Shown one piece after another: positions 11,801-24,637 of a DNA stretch of 64,000 nt. The stretch is from Echinometra lucunter (taxonomy: Eukaryota > Echinodermata > Echinoidea > Camarodonta > Echinometridae). The DNA is taken from contig CM057157.1 of assembly GCA_029962745.1 (NCBI GenBank), positions 1,846,835-1,910,834 of the forward strand. Reading direction: 5' to 3'. The translations under genes and the position numbers were made by a program. Each line of letters opens with the position of its first letter. Within the stretch, counting starts at the first letter, position 1. The notes beneath the pieces were generated by a model. That model made no database searches and was not told where the DNA came from. It saw only the letters and a list, made by a program, of their open reading frames with translations.

Positions 11801-14800
11801 ACAAGGTACCCACTTTGACGTCATTTTGACGTCAAAGTGGGTACCTAGTTGAAACTGGGTCACAGCTGAGGGGTCAGAAATATCCTGAAATCTTGCCACA
11901 TGTGGGGGTTTCCCTGGCAACAGGACTTTCAGAAAAACTTTGGACAAATGATTTTCTGCTAATAAAATCATGCTCTTTTAAATGAACTAACATTGTTTCA
12001 GCATTGGGTACCCCCTTTAATGTCCCATTTACAGCGTATTTTATACCTTCTGGAGGGAGGTTCACACAAACCGTAATAGCAGGAGAGGTTAATGTGTCTA
12101 TCCAGTTTGATCGAATCTACCCATCTCAAGAAAGGGACAACCGTTGGCGATTTAATGGCACGACAGACCCAGACAATTATTTCTTGAGGGCTCCAGACAT
12201 TGTGTATACCATCACTGATCCCATCTATACATCACAAGAGGGCATTTACGAAATTCACGTAAATAACCTAAGATACCAAGCAAGAGGTGGACTAATGAGG
12301 CTCATCGTCAAGGGTAGGTTTTGATAGTGTGCTCCATACTTCGTACATATTTCAGGTATCTCCATTTGCACCATGAGATGTATACCCCATTGTCACAGAA
12401 AAAGCGGAACGGCAGATTTTCAGTACTTTGCCTTCTTGATGTATATCTATACTTTTTTTTTACATCGTTGAGTAAAGCATCTTCTACCCCTACCCAAGAG
12501 AATGATACCAAGATCATTGAAAATGGTTAAGTAATTTTGATTCTATGCCCTTTTCTTAAAATACGGCCATTTTCAAATTTCGCATGTTTTTGGCGAGCGA
12601 TTAGAATTGGGAATGACCTTTCATTATTATGACGAGTACGATGTTGTGGGAAGCCCATTGATGCGTGTCAACATAAAAAGCATGCCGTATGAAAGGCCAT
12701 TCTCGACACAATTCTACTCTCATCCATGCTCATCGGTCGCAAAAGAGCATGCGAGTTTTGAAGACTGCTGTAGTTTAAGAAACGGGCATAGAATCAAAAT
12801 TACTTAACCAACTTCACTGATCTTAGTACCATTCTCCTTGTTCAAAGATGTTTTACCAATGATCTAAAAAAGTTATATTTTGTAGGCAAAGTATATTGAA
12901 TATTCACCGTTCCGCTTTTTCTGGGACACCCGGTATATATGAATTTATGATGAACATGAATGCAAAACAAATTGTTTGAACAAAGTAAAGATGAAATCTG
13001 CTTATTTTGGAGCCACTATAATACTCAACGCCACTCATGAAGAAAAAAAAAGCAACAACAAACAAGAGGCTAAGCAAAACCAAACCAAAATGATAACCCC
13101 CCCCCCCCCCAAAAAAAAAAATTGTAAAGAAAAACAGACACCACTACAACAGACAACGTAATTTCATTTTTTTCTCGCATCCACGAACTGTTTGGTTCTG
13201 CCTCTTCTATACATTCGACCCTCCAAATGATTTTTGTTTAAAATCAAATTATAGAAGATGAAATAAAATATTTATTGAGAATTTTACCCACAGGACTCTA
13301 TTAAAACCGGAAGAAAAAAAGTAGAATACTGAATGAGTACTCCCATTTTTGTTTAGAGTGTCCGAAGGGTCGATATAACTCTTCATCAGGGTGTCTTCAG
13401 ACCTGTTCTTGTTACAACGGTGGGATCTGTGATGATGAAACAGGACGATGTATCTGTGCTCCAGGTTTCAAGGGAGAAACATGCCAAGAAGGTATAGTCT
13501 AGAAGCATGTTCAAAATGGCATGTTTCTATATTACGATGAATCGTGAGCTTTCGAAAGAAGTTCATGTTCTTTGTATGATCATTATTTTAAATTCTGAGG
13601 CGTTATGCAGGTTCCTTTAAAACTGATTTCTCAGCCAAACGGCACGTGCCTATCGGCACAAAGCAATACACACAAATCAGCGGAGGGTTTACACTAGAGT
13701 CCCCAGTTTTCCGCGATACGGAAAACGCGATACGGAAAACGGAAAAAGTTCACGGAATTCGAGAAGAACACGGAATTCACGGAATTTCACGGAAAATGCG
13801 ATTTTCAGGTTAAAAAATCTGAATTACGAAGAAACTGAGTGAAAATCATGAAAATCAAAGCAAAATCCAATAAAGCAAAATCGTGCATCAGTGCAAAATC
13901 TGCCGATCAAACCTGTTCTCACTATTTAGCATGTGTTCGCCAAGCTTGATCTGCATATTACAGAGCGAATAAATTAAAGAAACTTGCGTTTTTCTAAGAT
14001 TTCCACTATTTATAATTGCTTTATCATATGTCTCGTACATGTCACCGAAGAAGACGGAATTTGAAGTTTAGAACATCGAAGAACACGGAATTTGCATTTT
14101 AGAAAACGGAAAACTGGGGACTCTAGTTTACACCATTGGCGTAAATCACCGGGGGGGGGGGGGTGGGGATGGGGAATGTATCCACACACTTTTTCGAGAG
14201 GGGGAATGGCGTGTACAAATCCCACTTGTTAAGGAAGAGATGATATTTTTATCAATCAGTAAAATTTGATAACCTGTCATAAACGACCATCATATTTTAG
14301 AATTTATATTTGAAAGTGCGATTAAAAACCAGAAAAAGGGTTTATATTGGCTCGCTCGCTTCGCTCGCTCGCTTGCATAATAAAAATAAAAATGTGTGTA
14401 AGAGGGTATGTGCGAATGGGTGAAAGTGTGTGTTTATTATGTAAGTGTGAGTTCGACTGAAAAAAAAATCGGCAAAAAAAGTCCATCATCCCCCCCCCCT
14501 ACTCCTCAAAGTGGATTTACGCCGGTAGTTTACACTGTTTAATCAAAATAAGATGGAACATTGCCTATTGCGGGGCTTGATTAGATGTATGGCAAGACTT
14601 CAGATACCCTGTGTATAGAGCCATTTCCTACTGTAACACTTTGATAATCCTATATGCCTATGGTAATTCTCTCTACTGAGAAATACAGTGATGCGCAGAG
14701 GAAATCGTGAGAAATGGGCTCTATAATGATTCCTTGGTCCTTATATTCATCTAGACATATCGTCATGTCAGAAAAATGGTTGTAGATGAATAATCATAAT

Positions 14801-17800
14801 CTTACGTGTATATACGTACACAGAGAAAGGTAAACGGGAGAGGAATATTCATGGGGAAAATAAAAAGCAGAATTAGAACAAAAATAATTCATACACGAAA
14901 CATTGTGCACAAGTTGAAACTGAGATAAGTAATAAAAAGCGATGCTTTTTAAAGAGTAGCATATCCTCGAAACGGGTGATGTTCGTTATTCCGAATTTTC
15001 GTTATTCCGAAGGTTTGTTATTCCGAAGGTTCGTTATTCCGAAACACGCAAACTGCGTATACCCAGATGTTCGTAAGTCCGAAAATGAAAAAGGGTTCGT
15101 TAATCAGAACATTTGTTGTGTTATTCCAAAGGTTCGTTAGCATGGTTAGTCCGAAGGTTCGTTAATCCAAAAATGAAATAAGGTTCGTTTTTCCGAAGGT
15201 TCGATAGTCCGAAAATGAAATAAGGTTCGTTTGTCCGAAAACCACTAACGAACTAATGAACCTTATTTCATTTTCGGATTAACGAACCTTCGGAATAACG
15301 AACCTTATTTCTTTTTTCGTATTAACGAACCTTCGGAATAACGAACCTTTTTTCATTTTCGGACTAACGAACCTTCGGACTAACGAACCTTCGGACTAAC
15401 GAACCTTATATCATTTTCGGACTAACGAACCATCGAAATAACGAACCTTCGGACTAACGAACCTTTTTTCATTTTCGGAATAACGAACCTTCGGAATAAC
15501 GAGCTGTAAACCCTGTTAACACAGCTTTGGAATTCCACCATGATACAGGTTGTGGTGGTAATCGATTCGGACGATCATGCGAATATCGATGTAATACATC
15601 CATTGATGACGAAACAGCATGTAGAGGAGTTCAGATGTGCCTACCAGATCCGTATGGGTGTTCCTGTGCACCAGGATATAAAGGCTTGAATTGCACCACG
15701 GGTAAAGTTAGAAAAAGCTGTACTGATTCATCTTCGAGTCTTACTTGAAATCTTTAGCTCGACGCTTGAGCTTATTTATCGTGCAATCTTGACCAGTGTT
15801 GAACTCATTCATAACGGAAAAAAAAGTGTTAACAGAATGTTTATAGGAATGATTGCTAAAGATCGTTTTTTCATTCATAAATCATTACCACGATTAATTC
15901 TGTAGCATAATGCAGTCAAACGTATTCAATTTCTACAAATCTTATAGTATTTAATTTTGAATGTTGATTATTTGTTGTTTGTTCGAAACACTTGTTTGAG
16001 TAAAAATAATTTCCCAGTGAAATTACACATTTGATAGATGGAGGCATGGACTTAAAACTCATAATACCTAATGTAATTTGGTATTATAATTTCTACAAAT
16101 CTTATAGTATTTAAATTTGATTGTTGATTGTTTTTGGATTGTTAGAAACACTTGTTTGAGTAAAAAGTAATCTTCTAGTGAAATTAAACATTTTGTAGAT
16201 CGAGGCATGGAATTAAAACTAAGAATACTCGATGAATTGGTATCATTATTATTATTGGTTCAATCCCTATGTTTCTTTCTTTTATATCTTTTGTGGCGAT
16301 AGAGTGTGACGGAGGTGAGTTTGGTGCTAGTTGTACTGAGACATGTCACTGTGTGTCAGGAGAGTGTGATCGGTTTACTGGAGTCTGTACAGGAAGCTCT
16401 ACTCAATGTGAACCAGGATGGACAGGGAATAGCTGTCAAGGTCAGTTAGCATTAGAGACACCATTGTTGACATTGAAAGGTGCACAAATCTTTGTGGGAA
16501 AATATAAAAAATGGCCTTTTGACTTGTTTCAGGGCAAAAAAAAGCATTGAGTGTTAAAAAGAAAAGGGAAGAAGAAAAGGGGGAGGAGGAGGAGAAGGAG
16601 GAGGAGGAGGAGAAGAAGAAGAAGAAGAAGAAGAAGAAGAAGAAGAAGAAGAAAATGAAAAGAAAGAAGAAGGAGAAGAATAATTCAGCAGCAGTCTGGG
16701 ACTGATTACCCCGGAGATTTTCGATGTGACCTGAGCGTGTTTCATAAAGCTATTCGTAAAGTTACGAATGACTTTAAGAACGAATTGAATATGGTAAGCC
16801 GAATGGCATTCTCATACTGCTTTCACACCAAGGTACGGTCGCTGCGAGCGGTCGCTGCGACCGATGAAATCATAATGTGAAAGCATTTCATCGGTCGCTG
16901 AGTACGGTCGGTGAGGTACTTCAGCGACCGATCGCGACCGATGCAAGCTAGATGTGAAAGCACATCGTACTCAGCGACCGATCGAAATGCAATGACCCCC
17001 ATACATGCCTACGCACTATCTCTACTTCCGCTTCCGGCTAGGTCAGCTATACAGCGACCGATCGCTCTGGGCCTGACCAAATTTTGACGGAGGTGTGAAA
17101 GCACGTCCGATCGGTCGCTGGGTACGGTCGCAGCGATCGGTCGCAGCGACCGTACCTTGATGTGAAAGCAGTGTAAGTCATTATGAACAGCATCAGTCAA
17201 AGGTCAAATATGCAGACGTAGATTAGCGTTACTGTTGTTTACACTCATTTTTATGGTGAAGTATATTTTTTGCCACAATTTAATTGATATTATGGGAAAT
17301 GTCACACTTTGTTAAAACATCAGAAAATCTTGGGGCATCCCATTTGGCAATTCACATTCAAGTCGTTCATAAAATCTTTCGTAACCTTAAGAACAGGTTT
17401 ATGAAACACGCTCCTGTTAACACAACCTATATCAACCGTCTGTCAGATCGCAACTCGACCGACCCCCAAGGCAAAATATTTAGCGACCAGAGGGGAAATC
17501 CCCCTAAACTCCCCATGGTCAGTCCGCCAGTGGGTGTACTTCGCATTTTTTTCTAAGTCTGCTTGATGGGTCAATTCAGGGAAAATGCCAAATAACAAAT
17601 TTCGTTTTATATAATATCAAAACGGTTCTTGCTTTTGCAGGTAATCTTATTCTTGATGTTAATTTTTCCTTATCCCGTGTGTGATATTGGTTTTTACAGA
17701 CATGTATACCAGATATGATTATTTAGGTCTGGGACCATAGGCGCTGGAAGCGGGGGAGGGGGGCAGGGGGGCAACTGCCCCCTCCCCAATCATTCGAGAA

Positions 17801-19146
17801 GGGGGGGGGGGGGCAAAATCGAATTTTTGCCCCCCAAGGGCTCCCTCGGAAGGATCATATACGACTATGTAAAAATGAGCATATTGCCATGATTAGTGCT
17901 CTAAAATGCAAACTTTCAGCATTAAAAAATGAAAATTTTCTTACTCGGTCGCTACGTATAGTAATGACAAGCAACGGGGCAGATGCTTGCTTCATTGGGG
18001 GGGATTATTCCCCCCCCCCCCCCTCAACCTCCTCAGTATCCTCATGTATTGGCATAACGGCCCCCGTATTTTTTCATATTTGGGCAATGCCGGAATAAGA
18101 AATTTCTGTACATCTTCACAACCCAAACTGTAAAAATTCTGCGCGCGGACAAAGTTGTGAAACTGAATAGTTGATTTTTGGGCAAAGGGTGTCGGCCCCA
18201 TCGCCAAAATCTACCAGTATGCCATTCATAACCCTCCCATTGCCATGCCAGGTCTCCCGAGTCTCTCACGCCACCCTAACATACTAAAAGCGGTGAACAA
18301 ATAATCATTTCAGTACTATTGATGAGAAAAGATGGGAAACAGTTTTTGATAATATCATCTTCTTAATTCAAAAAATTCTAAACTTGTCCTTTTATATATA
18401 AAGAAATATGTATAAAAAAGGGGGGGGGGGGGGAAGGATAAATGTGCTTGTTCGACTGCCGTCTCATTTCCCCCTATTCATGATTCATCTTCAAGTATTA
18501 CAAGTGAAAGGTGACTCTCTCGTTGCATATAATTAATATCATTTGGGGGCTGAATCCATTTTTGAAGTATCATTTTATATGATGTCCTAATTTCAGTGGT
18601 TTTCATTTCTCTAGTTATCACACTCATTGTGATTATATTGAAGATTTGTAATTCCGAAAATGGTTTAATACACGAAAAAGAAAAGGTTAAAAGAAAAAGT
18701 TATAGGATTCCAAATTCCAATAATTCCGATAATGTGATAGCGCCCCCTCCGCCTCCATTATAATGTATTACTGTCATTATTTTACAGAATGTGTAGCCGG
18801 ACGGTACGGCCAAAATTGTGCAGGTATGTGACTGAATATGAATACTCTCGATTCGAAGCAATTTTGTTAATGAAAATCAATTTATTGCGTAAGAAATGAA
18901 GACACGTTATTTTAGCTATAACACTGTCTTTTTAAATCCATTATACGCAATAATGCTGTTTCAAGTTCCAAGTTAAACATTTATTTCCAGTTATTCCAAA
19001 TCAAATGATAAACAAAATAATAAGGCAGCCATATGACATGCATGTATTTTAAAACAAAATATGACAAAAATAAATGTATATTTATGTCATCGTGGTTACA
19101 TAAATAATTTGAAGACACACCTCTAAAAGCAAACCCTTGGACATGA

Positions 19147-19201
<55 letters not shown>

Positions 19202-22200
19202 TTTGCGAGGGGACATCTTTCTTTATATATATATGTATGTATATATATTTGTACCATGTATATGAAAAGTCAAAGAAAGATTTGCACTCCTAAACTCTCC
19301 TAAACACACACACACACACACACACACACACCCATACAATAATAGAAAAAAAAAAGGAAAACAAACCTAAACCGCTGAGCTTGATCAGAGAGAAGAAAAG
19401 AAGGGGCAAAGTAGAATAGAGAAAGAGTAGGAGGTGTCAAAGAAAAGAAAGAAAAGAGAAATTCACGAAGAAACGGAAATAGACCCCAAGGAAGTTGGGG
19501 GAGTGTATAAATAAAGTTATTTGTAGGATGAATACTACGCAAGCCGTCTAACAATCTTATCTAGCTGTAGCACTTCAAATCATTATTCATAAACAGACTG
19601 TATACTCTCCTTTGTCTTTCCGTAGGTACATTTCAAGTCGAAAATACACCAAAGAATGAAGGCCAACCGGATATCCATTTCTCCTGTCGAAGAGATGGTG
19701 GAAGGCCTCTGTCGTCAGCACCATCGGTTGTAATCCTCCGCCGGAAAACCGAAGGGTCTGAAAGGTTCTCACATACCGGCATTATCAATTTAGGAAATAT
19801 TCAACACGAATCTTCTATTATCGAGTTTTTTAATGTTGATTATGTTACACCAGAAGATCTATTTGTCTGCATCATCTACGACGCCAATAGTTACATTAGT
19901 GCAGCAGTTCATGCTGACCTTAACAGTAGGTGTCTTTCTGTACATGTACTGTCTAAAAAAAAAAAGGAAGAAGCAATTTTGCACCCCAAATGCAACAATA
20001 GCAACACATTTTTGGGTGCAATCTTGCACCCTACATGAAAAAAAAAAGGTGCACAGATGCACCTGTTTGTACTTGTTTGTGCACAGAATTGCTTATCTTC
20101 ACCCTTAAAGGTGCAGTTATGCACCTTAAAGAAGAGCTTTTCCAGTCCCACGTGCTCATTGAAGCGTGAACTTTCGATTAAATGCCTCGAGATCATCGAT
20201 ACATGTACACCGGTCATGTAGACAAGCTAAAAATGTTATCAGTAAGATTTTAGTGCACACAAATAAGGCAGTAATTACTGGATAATTTCAACATGATGAT
20301 ATTTTGTTTTTATTATGTGTTCATTCAACCGTGAATCGTTAGATATCAATTGCAAAAGTTGCAAAAACCCTTCCAAAACATGAATTCCTCCGCATTAGAT
20401 CAAATTCACCGCGCAAAAGATGTCAAAACTGCAGTTTTTGCAATTTTTCACCTCTTGCTCACTCAAGTATGAAATTTGGCGCACAACTCATTTGGCATGT
20501 TTGGTAACGAATAAAATTTATGTTGCATGCTTTCAAACGCAGAAAAATTAAAGAATGTTCCGATATCACTGCATCAAAGTCATGGCACGAGGCTTGTGAA
20601 CTTCAAAAAATGACAATTTTGCATTTAGGTCGTGTTCACTGAAGCGTGACTGAAGGGTTTGCCCTGAATTTCCAGGAAATGTAGCTGAGAAGTGTAGCTA
20701 CATGAGTCTGTATTCAGATTTCATCAAAGGTTCCTGATGAAAAGGGGGGAACTTATTTTTTGTTTTGTGTTTAGTTTCCAGTATCGACATACCTGACGAT
20801 TTTGTTAAGAAGGTTGAAAAGATGATGTACGAGTTTATGTGGAAAGGTCCGGATAAGATATCACGGGCAACAATGTACGCTGATTATACAGAAGGTTCCT
20901 GATAAAAAAAATACAGGGATCTGTTTTAGGTTGAGCTTATTTTTTGTTTCGTGTTTATATGTCAAAATAAAAATTTATTCGATTAAGCCAGATAATGCAT
21001 AAACAATTCCGTAAGAGTAGCAAATATTCTCGTTTTTCTCTCTACGGATCCACTAGCAAAATATTAGTTATCACTTATTCTTTTTTTAAGTTTATATATG
21101 TCTATCTACCTCCATTACTGAATCTTATTCTTCCAACTTAATTCAAGTTTTACCAAGACTGTCAAGGTCACCTATCATTCAAGAGACTACTCCAACTACT
21201 ATAACACTGTCCTGGGACCGATGGATGGCCGGGGTAGATATAGGTGATCCTCCACTCATTGGATACAATGTATACTACATTGAAGCTGTCCCTGATTCGT
21301 CGTCATGGACCCGCCTTGAGCGAGGAAACGTCCTGGATGTTACTGAAGTGATTGGAGGTTTGTCTCCCGATACTGACTACGTGTTAGGTGTTGCTGCAAC
21401 CAGGGAAGGAGAAGGAGGGGAAGGACCTCTGAAAAACATTACGGCTAGTACTTCTTGTTTGCGTAAGTACATGCATGTCGGAGAACTTTCTCCCGGGCTA
21501 CCATGTCGAGCGAAGTAAAAGGCTGGATAGGCGAGGATTTCGAAGTTAGAATATTTATGGAAGTAGAACGCTTCACGGTACGCTAATTATTCTTTCTTGA
21601 AGATGAGTGTGGTCCTGAAAAGGTCCTTTCCAGGACCACACTCATCTTCAAGAAAGAATATTTGGTGTACCGAGAAGCCTTCTTCTTCAATACGTTCTAC
21701 CACCATCGAAATCATCAAGGAATATTTAGAATATTTACTATTTATTTAATTTTTGAAATCTTTATTGAGAAAATCATCACTTCTCGCAGAGAAAAGATTT
21801 TTTTTTTTTTTGTAAAATGTGACTGCTTTCGTAGGCCTGTTCAAGGTAGATTTTTTAATTGGTAATTAAATGATATCTGAACTATATACAGGAAATCTGA
21901 TTTGATTTAACTTTATGATTTTCTACAAATCTTGCTTACAAATAATCATAGGTATCATCAGTTCATTTGTCTCTTTGTTATAATTGTTGTTGTTTGTTTC
22001 TAAATGTAGCCCCTACAAGGGTACTTTCTCATGTGGCCGTCCATCAAGTGCCATCTCCTCAGCAGATACTTATTACGTGGCAGGTGAGATCAAGATGACA
22101 GTCCTGGTGTTCCCCAAGCCCCCAACCTTCCCCCTTTGCTCAAATACACGAAAATGGTGACAAGGCAGTTTCTTCTAAGTTATGAAAATATCAACATGTA

Positions 22201-24605
22201 GCTCATTTTGCCAAGTTTACAACCTTCCCTTCTATTGCTTTTCATGAGATATTTTCTGGACAGTGGAAAAATCATCTTTAACTATATTTCATACTCTATA
22301 TCGGGTAGTTGTCTGCGGGTAATTTACTTATTTTGTATGAAATAGTTGTCCGGGAAGCGATTATTTTTCCTGAACCTTTGGGGCCTCAACATGAATATCC
22401 ATGACTTGCGTCTTCGGAATAAGAGTACGCATGCGCGTAGACTTAGTTTATTTTATTGGGTGTGAATGTACTGTGTGGCTTGACTGAGACTGAGTGTCCG
22501 ACGAAGACTGCATGAGAGGGTGCATATGGGCACGCATGCTGTCTTTTCATTCGACTAGGTTCTATAGCTCTCCGAGACTGAGCTAAGTAAAACCGTGCTA
22601 AGGCCGAGGTACAATACAGTCAACTGGGTTTTATTGTTGGACCAATTTATTTATTTATTTATTTATTTCTAATCTTTTGTCAGGGTAGCCCATTCACCAA
22701 TAATTAGTGGTCTTTCATGGGGCCCTGAATGAACATATTTACACCAATATGCATAACGTATATACAAGAATAGTTAAGAATAAAATTCCATAACAATGTC
22801 AGATAGATATGCAGCGCTTAGAAACATTTGTATTAAGCGCTATATAAATGTTGCATATTATTATTATTATTATTAAATAATAGATGGGGCACAAACTAAT
22901 ACTTCGTTTGCAGAATAAACATAATCAGTAACTTAGTTCAGTTGCAGAACCAAAGAGGGAAATATTGATTAGCCCCAATGTGCATAAATCATGTTAATAT
23001 TTCAGAGTAAGCACGTACCTCGTAGCTATTCACAAGTTACAACTTTGTTTAAACAATCTCTTAAATGAAATAATGGAGGGAGCTTTTCTTATCGAATTGT
23101 CCAGCTTATTCCATTCAAATATAGAAGATACAATTGGGCTACACTTATAACAATCAGTGTGAAATCTTGGTACACGTAAGCATCCACTATCTATTTGCCT
23201 TGTATGATGCTCATGTACAACATTAGGCTTGATTAAGCCTGTCTGAAGGTAAGAAGGTGCTAAGTTATGAAAGCATTTATATATCATCATAACGCGACTT
23301 AATTCAAACCGTTTGTCTATACTCGTCCATTTCAGACTTTTGAACAAATCAGCCGACGGCGTGTCATACGTTTTGTTCAATATTATTCTTGCGGCCCTCT
23401 TTTGAATTTTTTGCAGCTTAGTTGTATGGGATTGAAATCTATTCGACCATACAACAGAGCAGTAATCAAATCTTGGTAGCACTAGACTGTTATAAAGTAG
23501 ATTCAAGGAATGTTTGGGCAAAAAACTCTTAGCTCTCTTTATTACGCCAATGCTTTTCTGAGTAAGTTTACATACGTTTTCGATTTGTTTAGACCATTTC
23601 AATTCTTCATCTATTAGAACTCCTAGGCATTTGGTGAATTGAACTCTGTTTTCCAATGAAAAGCTAAAAGTAAAACAAACAAACAAAAAACCCCGAAGTT
23701 CCTCAAGCCTCATGTAGCCTAACTGGAAACAGCGCTGTCGCGAAGTGACACGGCGTCTGGTCGACCGGAGCTGTGGTGAAGTCTTATTCCCAAGCCGCAA
23801 CTCATGAATAATCATATCAGGGAGAAGGGGAAATGCTATGTAAGTGATGTCCAGATGTAGGTATGCTTTGTTCAGGATATCTTACCCTTTCCCCCTTTTC
23901 GCAGTCTATAGCGTCCGACAGTGCTGGTGCAGGCTGTCGCAGTGGTTTCACTAATATCTCAGTCTACTACTCTTCAACGTCCGATGCGTCATCCAGAGGT
24001 TCGCTACAACTTCCCGTTAACACTACTGGAAGTTACTACCTCACGTCATTGCAGCCTGGCACTCAGTACTCGATTTATATGACATTGTGGAACAAAGATG
24101 CAGAGGGCCCTAGAAGCGAACCGTCCATTGGGATGACTTCCCAGACGAGTAGGTTAAGTTTAAAGGTCAAACTAATGTATTAAGTTACTGTTTGATAGTG
24201 AAATTTTAATTTCTCTTCATATATTGTGCCACCATTGAATTTATATTAAAAAAAAACTTCAAGACATGAATCATCATAACGTTTTCTGAACTCGGAGAAA
24301 AACGCCGCCAAGTACGGGGCCAAGTATGTAAGCAAATAATGATGTTTGTTCTTTTTCCTAGGCATCTCATGTTCCATCGTGCCATGGGCCTTGTTCGGTA
24401 TTACTTTTCTTGTTTGTGCCGTCGTCATTGTCGTTCTGATTTGCCAGTGGTAAGCCAGTATACACAGTAGATCGACTGACTTTTGAGCCAGATATGTTGG
24501 AAAAATTGGCATTTGAAAGATAATTTAGATCATATGTCTACGGACTGTGTACATGTATTTATTCAAACCCCTCAAAAATTCTTTAATTCAAGTTTGAGGG
24601 ATGAC

Positions 24606-24637
<32 letters not shown>

